Source: Pseudideonella sakaiensis (GTDB lineage Bacteria > Pseudomonadota > Gammaproteobacteria > Burkholderiales > Burkholderiaceae_C). Taken from it: 64,000 nt of DNA. Shown in pieces: positions 20,119-27,703 of this stretch. The DNA is taken from positions 24,357 to 88,356 of the forward strand of contig NZ_BBYR01000029.1 in the NCBI RefSeq assembly GCF_001293525.1, read 5' to 3'. The position numbers and the translations under genes are program-made. Numbering within the stretch: position 1 is the first letter of the stretch; each line of letters opens with the position of its first letter. The notes below the pieces were generated by a model that was not told the origin of the DNA, made no database searches, and saw only the letters and a program-made list of their open reading frames with translations.

Positions 20119-22704
20119 ATGGACGTATCCCGCATCCGGGCCCTGCGCGGGCCGAACCTGTGGAGCCGGCACACGGCGATCGAGGCGATCGTCTCCTGCG
20201 AGCCGGCGGAACGCTCGATCGCCGAGCTGGACGGCTTCGAGGCCCGGCTGCGCGAGCGCTTCCCGGAAGTCGGGCCGCTGCGCCCGGCGGCCTTCCCCGG
20301 CCCGATCTCGCTGGCCCACGTGCTGGAGGCGGCGGCGCTCGCGATGCAGGCCCAGGCCGGCTGCCCGGTCACCTTCAGCCGCACCGCGGTGACGGTCGAG
20401 GCCGGCGTCTACCAGGTGGTGGTCGAGTACAGCGAGGAGGCGGTGGGCCGCCAGGCGCTGGCCCAGGCGCGCGCGCTGATCGACGCGGCGCGCGCCGGCG
20501 AGCCCTTCGACGTGGCCGCCGCGATCCGCCGGCTGCGCGAGATCGACGAGGACCAGCGCCTCGGCCCGAGCACCGGCGCGATCGTCGATGCGGCGATCGC
20601 GCGCGGCATCCCCTGGCGCCGGCTCACCAGCGGCAGCCTGGTGCAGTTCGGCTGGGGCGCGAAGCAGCGCCGCATCCAGGCGGCCGAGGTCGACGGCACC
20701 AGCGCCGTCTCCGAATCGATCGCGCAGGACAAGGACCTGACCAAGCGCCTGCTGCAGTCGGCCGGCGTGCCGGTGCCGATCGGCCAGCCGGTCGACGACG
20801 TCGACGCGGCCTGGGCTGCGGCGCAGCGCATCGGCCTGCCGGTCGTGGTCAAGCCGCAGGACGGCAACCAGGGCAAGGGCGTGACGGTCAACATCGTCAG
20901 CCGCGAGCACCTCGAGGTGGCCTACCGGGCGGCCGAGGAACACGGCCAGGTGATGGTGGAGAAGTTCCTGCCGGGCAACGACTACCGGCTGCTGGTGGTC
21001 GGCGACCGGCTGGTGGCGGCCGCGCGGCGCGACCCGCCGCAGGTGCTGGGCGACGGCGTCTCGACCATCCGCGAGCTGGTCGACCAGGTCAACACCGACC
21101 CGCGCCGCGGCGACGGCCACGCCACCTCGCTGACCCGGATGCGGCTCGACGAGATCGCGGTCGCGCGGTTGAACGTGCAGGGCCTGACGCCCGACTCGGT
21201 GCCCGAGAAGGGCCGCCGCGTGGTGCTGCGCAACAACGCCAACCTGAGCACCGGCGGCAGCGCCACCGACGTGACCGACGACGTGCACCCCGAGGTGGCC
21301 GCGCGCGCGGTGGCCGCGGCGCAGATGATCGGCCTGGACATCTGCGGCGTCGACGTGGTGTGCGAGAGCGTGCTCAAGCCGCTGGAGGAGCAGCACGGCG
21401 GCATCGTCGAGGTGAACGCCGCGCCGGGGCTGCGCATGCACCTGTCGCCGTCCTTCGGCAAGGGCCGGCCGGTCGGCGAGGCCATCGTCGGCGACCTGTT
21501 CCCGCACGGCGAGGACGGCCGCATCCCGGTGGTCGCGGTGACCGGCACCAACGGCAAGACCACCACGACGCGGCTGATCGCCCACCTGCTGGCCGGCGCC
21601 GGCCTGCGCGTGGGCATGACCAACACGGACGGCGTCTACGTCGAGGGCCGCCAGATCGACAGCGGCGACTGCAGCGGGCCGAAGAGCGCGCGCAACGTGC
21701 TGATGCACCCCGACGTCGATGCCGCGGTGTTCGAGTCGGCGCGCGGCGGCATCCTGCGCGAGGGGCTGGGCTTCGACCGCTGCTCGGTGGCCGTGGTCAC
21801 CAACATCGGCGCCGGCGACCACCTCGGCCTGAACTACATCACCACGGTGGACGACCTCGCGGTGCTGAAGCGCGTGATCGTGCAGAACGTCGCCACCACC
21901 GGCTACGCTGTGCTCAACGCCGCCGACCCGATCGTGGCCGCGATGGCGCCGGCCTGCCCGGGCGAGATCATCTACTTCGCGGCCGACCGCCACCAGCCGG
22001 TGATGGCCACCCACCGCGCGCTCGGCAAGCGCACCGTCTTCGTCGAGGGCGACGCGATCGTCGCGGCCGAAGGCGCCTGGCGTGAGCGGCTGCCGCTGCG
22101 CGACATCCCGATCACCCGCGGCGGCGCGATCGGCTTCCAGGTCGAGAACGCGATGGCGTCGGTGGCCGCCGCCTGGGCGGTCGACATCGGCTGGCCGGCG
22201 ATCCGCAGCGGCCTGGCCAGCTTCGTCAACGACGCCGACAACGCGCCCGGGCGCTTCAACCTGCTGGACATCCGCGGCGCCACGGTGATCGCCGACTACG
22301 GGCACAACCCCGACGCGATGCGCGCGCTGGTGCAGGCCGTCGAGGCGCTGCCGGCCGCGCCGGGCCAGCGCCGCTCGGTCGTCATCAGCGGCGCCGGCGA
22401 CCGCCGCGACGAGGACATCCGCGAGCAGACCATCATCCTCGGCGAGGCCTTCGACGAGGTCATCCTCTACCAGGACGCGGCCCAGCGCGGCCGTGCCGAC
22501 GGCGAGGTGATGGGCCTGCTGCGCCAGGGGCTGCAGGGCGCCGGCCGCACCCGGCACGTCGAGGAGATCCGCGGTGAGTTCCTCGCGATCGACACCGCGC
22601 TGTCGCGGCTGAAGCCCGGCGACCTCTGCCTGATCCTGGTCGACCAGGTGCCCGAGGCGCTGGCGCACCTGAAGGCGAAGGCGCAGGAGCCCGCGGCGGC
22701 CTGA
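20119..22704 (+). CDS. cphA: Cyanophycin synthetase CphA
   Basis: CphA builds multi-L-arginyl-poly-L-aspartate without ribosomes, a cytoplasmic nitrogen, carbon and energy store. The 861-residue protein has all three expected parts: an N-terminal domain opening with VSRIRALRGPNLWSRHTAIE; an ATP-grasp domain that adds Asp (KDLTKRLLQSAGVPVPIG, KPQDGNQGKGVTVN, EVNAAPGLRMHLSPS); and a Mur-type ligase that adds Arg, with P-loop GTNGKTTTT (Lys480), ESARGGILREGLGFDRC, and the C-terminal lobe beginning ADYGHNPDAM. The ATG at 20119 is preceded by GGAAG. It follows CphA' by 92 bp and the two are probably co-transcribed. No cyanophycinase gene is present in the window. Confidence 0.96.
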   Translation: MDVSRIRALRGPNLWSRHTAIEAIVSCEPAERSIAELDGFEARLRERFPEVGPLRPAAFPGPISLAHVLEAAALAMQAQAGCPVTFSRTAVTVEAGVYQVVVEYSEEAVGRQALAQARALIDAARAGEPFDVAAAIRRLREIDEDQRLGPSTGAIVDAAIARGIPWRRLTSGSLVQFGWGAKQRRIQAAEVDGTSAVSESIAQDKDLTKRLLQSAGVPVPIGQPVDDVDAAWAAAQRIGLPVVVKPQDGNQGKGVTVNIVSREHLEVAYRAAEEHGQVMVEKFLPGNDYRLLVVGDRLVAAARRDPPQVLGDGVSTIRELVDQVNTDPRRGDGHATSLTRMRLDEIAVARLNVQGLTPDSVPEKGRRVVLRNNANLSTGGSATDVTDDVHPEVAARAVAAAQMIGLDICGVDVVCESVLKPLEEQHGGIVEVNAAPGLRMHLSPSFGKGRPVGEAIVGDLFPHGEDGRIPVVAVTGTNGKTTTTRLIAHLLAGAGLRVGMTNTDGVYVEGRQIDSGDCSGPKSARNVLMHPDVDAAVFESARGGILREGLGFDRCSVAVVTNIGAGDHLGLNYITTVDDLAVLKRVIVQNVATTGYAVLNAADPIVAAMAPACPGEIIYFAADRHQPVMATHRALGKRTVFVEGDAIVAAEGAWRERLPLRDIPITRGGAIGFQVENAMASVAAAWAVDIGWPAIRSGLASFVNDADNAPGRFNLLDIRGATVIADYGHNPDAMRALVQAVEALPAAPGQRRSVVISGAGDRRDEDIREQTIILGEAFDEVILYQDAAQRGRADGEVMGLLRQGLQGAGRTRHVEEIRGEFLAIDTALSRLKPGDLCLILVDQVPEALAHLKAKAQEPAAA

Positions 22705-22713
22705 TCCGGGGCG

Positions 22714-23739
22714 TCAGCCCACGCCGGCGGCGGCGTCCATCGCGGCCATGCCGCGCGCCCAGGCCTGCGCGGCCGGCGCCCAGGCCTCGGCCGCGTCGAA
22801 GGGCTTGCTGCCGGCGACGATGCGCGCGGTCTTCAGGATCTGCGCCTTGCAGTGCGTGGAGACCGCGTCGAACTCGCGCGCGGCAGCGGCCCAGTCGCCG
22901 GCGGCGGCCGTCGGCGGGCCGCCGGCGAACCAGTCGGCCAGCCGTGCGGCCAGCTCGAACGCGGCGCCGAGCTGGCGGATGGTGCCGAAGGCCCAGCGGT
23001 GGTAGTGGTCCAGGCCGGCTTCGCGCAGCGCCGGCAGCTCGGCCGCGAGGCGTGCCGCGAAGCGCTCGACCGGGTTGTCGGCCGGGCGGCGGGCGAGGTG
23101 GATGCGCAGCTCGGCCAGCGCCAGCGCCCGCAGCTCGGCGGGCGGGCGGCGCCGCAGGCGGTCGATCTTGATCAGCTCGGCGAACAGCGGCAGCTCGGCC
23201 GCCGGCGCGCCGACGTCCAGCAGCCGGTCGAAGTCCTCGCCCTCGAGCGCGTGGTGGCCGGCGTTGTGCAGGTAGTGCAGGCGCCGCGCGCCCTCGTCGA
23301 GCGCGGTGACGACGATGCTCGTCTTGCCGTGGCGGCGCCGGTAGTCGGTGCCGGCGGTGTCGGGCATCCAGTGCGAATCGGCCTCGATGCAGGGCAGGCG
23401 GCCGGCGCCGAGGTGCTCGCGCAGGTGCTCCAGCATCGGGCGCCAGACGGTCAGCTCCTGCACGTCCAGCCCGTACAGCGTCCACAGCGCCGCGTGCGAG
23501 GGCTTGAAGAAGGTCCACTGGTCGCCCTCGAAATCGAGCGCGAGCACCACCGGCAGCATCGCGTGCGGGTCCGCGCCGAGCGCATGCACCAGCTCGATCC
23601 AGAGGTCGATGTAGCAGTTGCGCTCGGTCCACACCGACGGCGGCGCATGCAGCGCGTGCGGCACGTGCGCGGCCGGGTCGAGCCCGGGCAGCAGGTCGAT
23701 GGCCGGACGCGGGCCGGCCGGCGTGGCGGGCGTGTTCAC
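22714..23739 (-). CDS. DUF1839 family protein
   Basis: A 341-residue soluble protein with a GTG start 7 bp after the amino acid:[carrier protein] ligase gene. Visible blocks are SVWTERNCYIDLWIELVHALG, LDFEGDQWTFFKPSHAAL, ADSHWMPDTAGTDYRRRHGKT and LHNAGHHALEGEDF, with several conserved Trp/His/Asp residues; the second half is Ala/Arg-rich and helical. The DUF1839 family has no known activity. Because it is co-transcribed with the ligase and a dehydrogenase it probably works on the aminoacyl carrier-protein product, for example as an acyl transferase or binding partner, but this is inference. It converges on cphA with only 9 bp between stops. Confidence 0.85.
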   Translation of the reverse strand: MNTPATPAGPRPAIDLLPGLDPAAHVPHALHAPPSVWTERNCYIDLWIELVHALGADPHAMLPVVLALDFEGDQWTFFKPSHAALWTLYGLDVQELTVWRPMLEHLREHLGAGRLPCIEADSHWMPDTAGTDYRRRHGKTSIVVTALDEGARRLHYLHNAGHHALEGEDFDRLLDVGAPAAELPLFAELIKIDRLRRRPPAELRALALAELRIHLARRPADNPVERFAARLAAELPALREAGLDHYHRWAFGTIRQLGAAFELAARLADWFAGGPPTAAAGDWAAAAREFDAVSTHCKAQILKTARIVAGSKPFDAAEAWAPAAQAWARGMAAMDAAAGVG

Positions 23740-23746
23740 GCCGTCG

Positions 23747-24670
23747 TCAGGGCCACAGCGCCTGGCGCACGTCGGCCGGCCAGGCCGCCGGGTCCAGCCC
23801 GTGGTGCTTCAGCAGCGCCAGCGTCACCCGCTCCAGGCCGAAGCCCAGGCAGGCGGTGTGCGCGGTCTCGCCGCCGGCGGCGCGGATGCCGAACTTGCCG
23901 CTGAAGTGCTCCTGGTGCCAGTTGAAGGAGCAGATCGCGGTCGGCCGGTCGGCGGCGATGACCGGCACCACGATCTCGAACTTCAGCCGCTGCTCGCGCT
24001 GGCTGACCGCCATCATCTTGCCGGCGCGGCCGAAGAAGGGGTCGTTCGCGACGTCCGACTCGACGGGCAGTCCCAGGCCGCGCAGCAGCGCAAGGCCGCG
24101 GTGCAGCCAGGCGTCGCGCCAGGCCTCGACCTCGTCGGGGCGCCCGACGCGGATGAACTCGCGCATGCGGAAGGACTGCAGCCGCGTCGGCTCGGCCGAC
24201 GGCTCGTGGCGGTAGCACCAGTTCTTCACCGTCACCAGCCGGCCGCCCTCGGGCAGCAGCCCGCTGAACACCGGGTAGACGGGGTAGCAGGCCGCCGGCA
24301 GCAGCATCGACTCGGTGATGTCCAGCAGGTCCTCCCAGCGCTGGCCGTCGTGCACGCGCTGCGAGAGCTCGCGCGCCTGCGCCTCCTTGCCGAAGAAGCT
24401 GTGGATGCTGCCGACGAGCTGCGGGAAATTGTCCAGGTAGCCCAGCGACTCGATCATCGTGCGCGCGATGATCGGCGGGAAGGTGAGCTCGGTGGCGCCG
24501 TCGTCGGCGGCCTCGCGCATCACGTGGGCGTCGAAGCGCTGCAGGAGGTCCTCGAACACCGGCCCGCGGCCCCAACCGCCCTGCACCGGCGTCGGGATCA
24601 CGAGGCCGGCGGCGACCAGCGCCTCCATGAAGGCGGCCGGGTCGTAGAAGTCGGGGGCGGGAGCGGTCAT
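23747..24670 (-). CDS. Amino acid:[carrier protein] ligase (SerRS-like, class II aaRS catalytic core)
   Basis: A 307-residue homolog of the catalytic core of atypical seryl-tRNA synthetases without a tRNA-binding arm. Such proteins from Bradyrhizobium and Agrobacterium activate glycine or alanine with ATP and load it onto a phosphopantetheine carrier protein instead of tRNA. Class II motif 2 is visible at WCYRHEPSAEPTRLQSFRMR and motif 3 at LGFGLERVTLALL. Cys152 and Cys274 are placed to be zinc ligands as in that family. It starts at ATG 24670. A phosphopantetheinyl transferase and a small ACP lie on the opposite strand about 2.2 kb away, as expected for this system. The amino acid used cannot be read from sequence. 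Confidence 0.88.
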   Translation of the reverse strand: MTAPAPDFYDPAAFMEALVAAGLVIPTPVQGGWGRGPVFEDLLQRFDAHVMREAADDGATELTFPPIIARTMIESLGYLDNFPQLVGSIHSFFGKEAQARELSQRVHDGQRWEDLLDITESMLLPAACYPVYPVFSGLLPEGGRLVTVKNWCYRHEPSAEPTRLQSFRMREFIRVGRPDEVEAWRDAWLHRGLALLRGLGLPVESDVANDPFFGRAGKMMAVSQREQRLKFEIVVPVIAADRPTAICSFNWHQEHFSGKFGIRAAGGETAHTACLGFGLERVTLALLKHHGLDPAAWPADVRQALWP

Positions 24671-24795
24671 GGCGGGCGGCGTGGACGGAAGGAAGGGCGC
24701 CGGCGGCGCCTCGGCGGGCGCCCGGCTCCCGGCGGACGGCGGCGGCGGGCGCGCCGACCGGGGCCGGCGGGCCGCGCCGGCCGGCGCGGCGGGGC

Positions 24796-25974
24796 TCAGC
24801 TGTCCTTGTAGACCAGCAGCATCGCCGCGCTCTTGGAGGCGATGCGTTCGTTCGACACCATCAGCGACGCCGAGAGCGCGTCGCGGTAGGGGCGGCCCAG
24901 GCTGAAGGGGCTGTCGTTCTTGTAGCCGAGGATGCCGACGATCTGCAGCGCGCCGTGCACCAGCCGCGGGACCGCGTCCGAGGCGGAGATCTTCAGCGCG
25001 TTGAGCTTCAGCGCCCAGCCCATCTGGCCGAACTCGGCGTCGGCGCCGCGCGCCACGGTGGCGTCGTAGTCGGCCGCGACGGCGCGCCACTGGTGGCCCA
25101 TGGCCTGCAGCTCGACGTTCAGCTCGGCCAGGCGCTGGGCCGTCGGCGGCACGGTGCCGGGCGCCTTGCGGGCCTGGCCGCGCACGAAGGCGGCCGCCTT
25201 CGCGTGCGCGCCGGCCGCGATGCCCCACCACAGCGAGGCCCACAGGATGTGGGAGTACGGCAGCATGGTCTGCGCGGAAATGTCCGCGTAGGGCACCGGC
25301 AGCACCTGCGCCAGCGGCGCGGCGCCCTCCATCCGGAAGCCGGGGCTGCAGGTGCCGCGCATGCCCAGGGTGTCCCAGGTGGTGGTCTGGGTCAGCGCGA
25401 GCTGGTCGCGCGCGAGCAGCACCAGCACCTGGTCGCTCGCGGGCGATTCGGCGGTGCGGCGGGCCGTCACGAGGATCGCGTCGGCCTGCGCGCAGTAGGA
25501 GCCGGTGGTCGCCTCCTTCACCAGGCGGAAGCGGCCGGCCTCGGCGTCCGTCTCGACCGCGCAGATGCTGGAGCGGGTGTCGCCGAAGGTGCCGACCTCG
25601 GAGGTCATCGAGCCGATCAGCCACTGGTGCTCGACCTGGGCGCGCAGCCAGGCGGTCAGCTCGGGGCGGTCGGCGTGGTGGCGCGTCAGGCAGGCGAGCT
25701 GGTTGTAGTGCATCGCCAGCACCATCGCGCTGTTCGAGCAGTGCTGGCCGAGCTCGGCGCACAGCGCTCCCTGCTCGGCAATCGTCAGGCCGGCGCCACC
25801 GAGCGCGGTGGGCACCGGCGCGCCGAGCAGGCGGGCGCGGCGCAGCGCATTCAGGGTTTCCTCGGGGAACCGGGCGCGGGCGTCGACATCGTCGGCGGCC
25901 GGCGCTGCGATGTCGCGGGCAATGCGCCGCATCGCGTCGGTCAGCGACATGACGTCGGTGGCGGTCGAGTCCAT
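24796..25974 (-). CDS. Divergent acyl-CoA dehydrogenase-like flavoprotein
   Basis: A 392-residue protein starting at ATG 25974, with GGAGA upstream. The overall acyl-CoA dehydrogenase fold is recognisable: helical N-terminus with FPEETLNALRRARLLGAPVP, ALGGAGLTIAEQGALCAELG, a C-terminal four-helix domain with ALQIVGILGYKNDSPFSLGR and YRDALSASL. The usual flavin motif TEPGAGSD is replaced by TSEVGTFGDTRSS, and neither known position for the catalytic Glu (the YEGTS loop or helix G) carries Glu. Proline- and other aminoacyl-carrier-protein dehydrogenases of natural-product pathways are ACAD relatives, so a carrier-bound substrate is plausible. It is the first gene of the minus-strand operon. Confidence 0.8.
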   Translation of the reverse strand: MDSTATDVMSLTDAMRRIARDIAAPAADDVDARARFPEETLNALRRARLLGAPVPTALGGAGLTIAEQGALCAELGQHCSNSAMVLAMHYNQLACLTRHHADRPELTAWLRAQVEHQWLIGSMTSEVGTFGDTRSSICAVETDAEAGRFRLVKEATTGSYCAQADAILVTARRTAESPASDQVLVLLARDQLALTQTTTWDTLGMRGTCSPGFRMEGAAPLAQVLPVPYADISAQTMLPYSHILWASLWWGIAAGAHAKAAAFVRGQARKAPGTVPPTAQRLAELNVELQAMGHQWRAVAADYDATVARGADAEFGQMGWALKLNALKISASDAVPRLVHGALQIVGILGYKNDSPFSLGRPYRDALSASLMVSNERIASKSAAMLLVYKDS

Positions 25975-26094
25975 GCGTGAAATATCTCCGGTTTCGGGCG
26001 CGACGCGGCAGGGGCTTCGCCGGGCTCGCATTCAGTGTATCGGTAACATTTGGGAACGACTGAAGGCCGGGCGAGAACGGCCGACAACCGTGCC

Positions 26095-26919
26095 GTGTGT
26101 CACGCATTTCCGGTGGTGTTGCCGAAACGTGAGCGCACACCAACGAAGCTGCCCTTGTCCGCTCCACCGCCCCTGTTCCCCGACCCCGTGCCGCCCGTCC
26201 CGCCGGCCGGCGACGCGCGCGCCGTGCTCGTGATGCTGCACGGGCTCGGCATGGACCCGGCCGTGCTGCGCCCCTTCGTCGCGAGCCTGGCGCTGCCGGC
26301 GTGGACCCTGCTGCCCACCGGCCCGGCCCGCGCCGACGATGGGCAGCCCGCGTGGTGGCCGGTCGCGGCCGACAAGCGCGCCGCCCGCCTGGCCGCCGGT
26401 CCGAGCGACCTGCACGACCGCCACCCGGCCGGCCGCCCGCTCGCCCGCCAGGCGCTGGCCGAGCGGCTGCTGGCGGCCCGCCGCGACTTCGGCGCGCTGC
26501 CGCTGGTGCTGGCCGGCTTCTCGCAGGGGGCGATGCTGGCCGTCGACTACACGCTGCTGGCCGATCCGGCGGCGCCGCGGCCGGACGCGCTGGTGCTGCT
26601 GTCCGGCTCCTGCATCGCCGTCGACGAGTGGCGGCCGGCGCTCGGCCGCTTGCGCGGCCTGCCGGCGCTGGTCGCCCACGGCCGCGACGACCCCGACCTC
26701 GGCGTCTTCGCCGGCGAGCGCCTGCGCGACACGATGCGGGCCGGCGGCGCCTGCGTCGACTGGCTCCCCTTCGACGGCGGGCACCAGCTGCCGCTCGTGG
26801 CCTGGCGCGCGCTGCGCCGCCGCGTGCACCTGGCGGCCGATGCCGCGGCGTCTGGCGCGCGCCCCGCCGGCATCCCCGCCGACCCCGCGGCCGGCGCGCG
26901 GCTGGCGCAGGCCGCATGA
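26095..26919 (+). CDS. Alpha/beta hydrolase, carboxylesterase/thioesterase-like
   Basis: A serine hydrolase of about 274 residues. The start is uncertain: GTG 26095 is used here, TTG 26155 is a good alternative, and the conserved part begins only at ARAVLVMLHGLGMDP. The nucleophile elbow is GFSQG, the acid is probably the Asp in HGRDDPD, and the His lies in FDGGHQLPL, giving a complete catalytic triad. The fold resembles the carboxylesterase/phospholipase group. It is the first gene of the plus-strand arm, divergent from the dehydrogenase, and overlaps the phosphopantetheinyl transferase by 4 bp. Within this context it may release or edit carrier-bound aminoacyl groups; this is inference. Confidence 0.8.
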   Translation: MCHAFPVVLPKRERTPTKLPLSAPPPLFPDPVPPVPPAGDARAVLVMLHGLGMDPAVLRPFVASLALPAWTLLPTGPARADDGQPAWWPVAADKRAARLAAGPSDLHDRHPAGRPLARQALAERLLAARRDFGALPLVLAGFSQGAMLAVDYTLLADPAAPRPDALVLLSGSCIAVDEWRPALGRLRGLPALVAHGRDDPDLGVFAGERLRDTMRAGGACVDWLPFDGGHQLPLVAWRALRRRVHLAADAAASGARPAGIPADPAAGARLAQAA

Positions 26920-27452
26920 CGCCGCCGGCCCGCCCGCGCGGCGCAGCCCACCCGTCGCCGGCCGACGCGCCAGCCGCCGGCGTGGCCGGCCCCGTGCCGG
27001 CGCCCGCGCTGCGCGTCGGCATCGACACCGTCGACGTCGCCGGCGTCGCGACGTCGCTGGACGCCTTCGGCGAGCGCTATGCGCGGCGCCTGTTCACCGA
27101 CGGCGAGCGCGCCGCGGCCGAGCGCGTGCCCTCGGCGCGCGCCGAGCGCCTGGCCGCGCGCTTCGCCGCCAAGGAGGCCTTCCTGAAGGCCTTCGACGCC
27201 GCCGAGACCGGCCTCGGCTGGCGCGAGATCGAGGTCGTCGGCGAGGCCGGGCAGCCGCCGCGCCTGCGCCTGCACGGCGCCGCCGCCGCGCGCGCCGCGG
27301 CCTGCGGCGCGCGCGAACTCGCGCTGTCGCTCAGCCACGACGGCGCGCAGGCCTGCGCGATGCTGGTCGCGCTGTGCGACCCGGTTGCCCGCGCCGGCGA
27401 GGCGGCCGCTCCCGACGCCCGACCCCTGTTCCACTTCCATCCCGCACCATGA
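26916..27452 (+). CDS. 4'-phosphopantetheinyl transferase, AcpS type
   Basis: A 178-residue protein with a Pro/Ala-rich leader of about 30 residues and then a holo-ACP-synthase core. GIDTVDVAGV contains the metal-binding Asp37, and AARFAAKEAFLKAF holds the Glu87 of the conserved xKEAxxKA motif. LSLSHDGAQACAMLVAL is the final strand region. It transfers phosphopantetheine from CoA to a carrier-protein serine. The ATG overlaps the hydrolase stop by 4 bp and its own stop overlaps the ACP start by 4 bp, so the enzyme and its probable substrate are translationally coupled. It is distinct from the housekeeping acpS expected elsewhere. Confidence 0.9.
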   Translation: MTPPARPRGAAHPSPADAPAAGVAGPVPAPALRVGIDTVDVAGVATSLDAFGERYARRLFTDGERAAAERVPSARAERLAARFAAKEAFLKAFDAAETGLGWREIEVVGEAGQPPRLRLHGAAAARAAACGARELALSLSHDGAQACAMLVALCDPVARAGEAAAPDARPLFHFHPAP

Positions 27453-27703
27453 CCGCCCCCTCCGAGCTCGATGCCGGCATCCGCAGCGTGCTGAAGCAGC
27501 ACGGCCGCCTGTCCCAGGACGCCGACACCCTCGCCGACGATGCCGACCTCTACCAGGCCGGCATGAGTTCGCACGCCAGCGTCAACGTGATGCTCGGCCT
27601 GGAAGGCCAGTTCGACGTCGAGTTCCCCGACCGGATGCTCACCCGCAGCGTCTTCTCCAGCATCGCGGCGATCCGCGCCGCGCTGGACGAGCTGCTCGGG
27701 TGA
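27449..27703 (+). CDS. Acyl/aminoacyl carrier protein
   Basis: An 84-residue acidic helical protein with the carrier-protein fold. The attachment site is in DLYQAGMSSHASVNVMLG. By alignment to GxDS, Ser41 should carry phosphopantetheine, and Ser40 replaces the Asp that normally precedes it. The GMSS form is unlike fatty-acid ACPs and fits dedicated partners of amino acid:[carrier protein] ligases. It is flanked by its phosphopantetheinyl transferase (4-bp overlap) and a glycoside hydrolase-like gene (GTG start overlapping its stop). It probably carries Gly, Ala or another small amino acid as a thioester. Confidence 0.9.
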   Translation: MTAPSELDAGIRSVLKQHGRLSQDADTLADDADLYQAGMSSHASVNVMLGLEGQFDVEFPDRMLTRSVFSSIAAIRAALDELLG

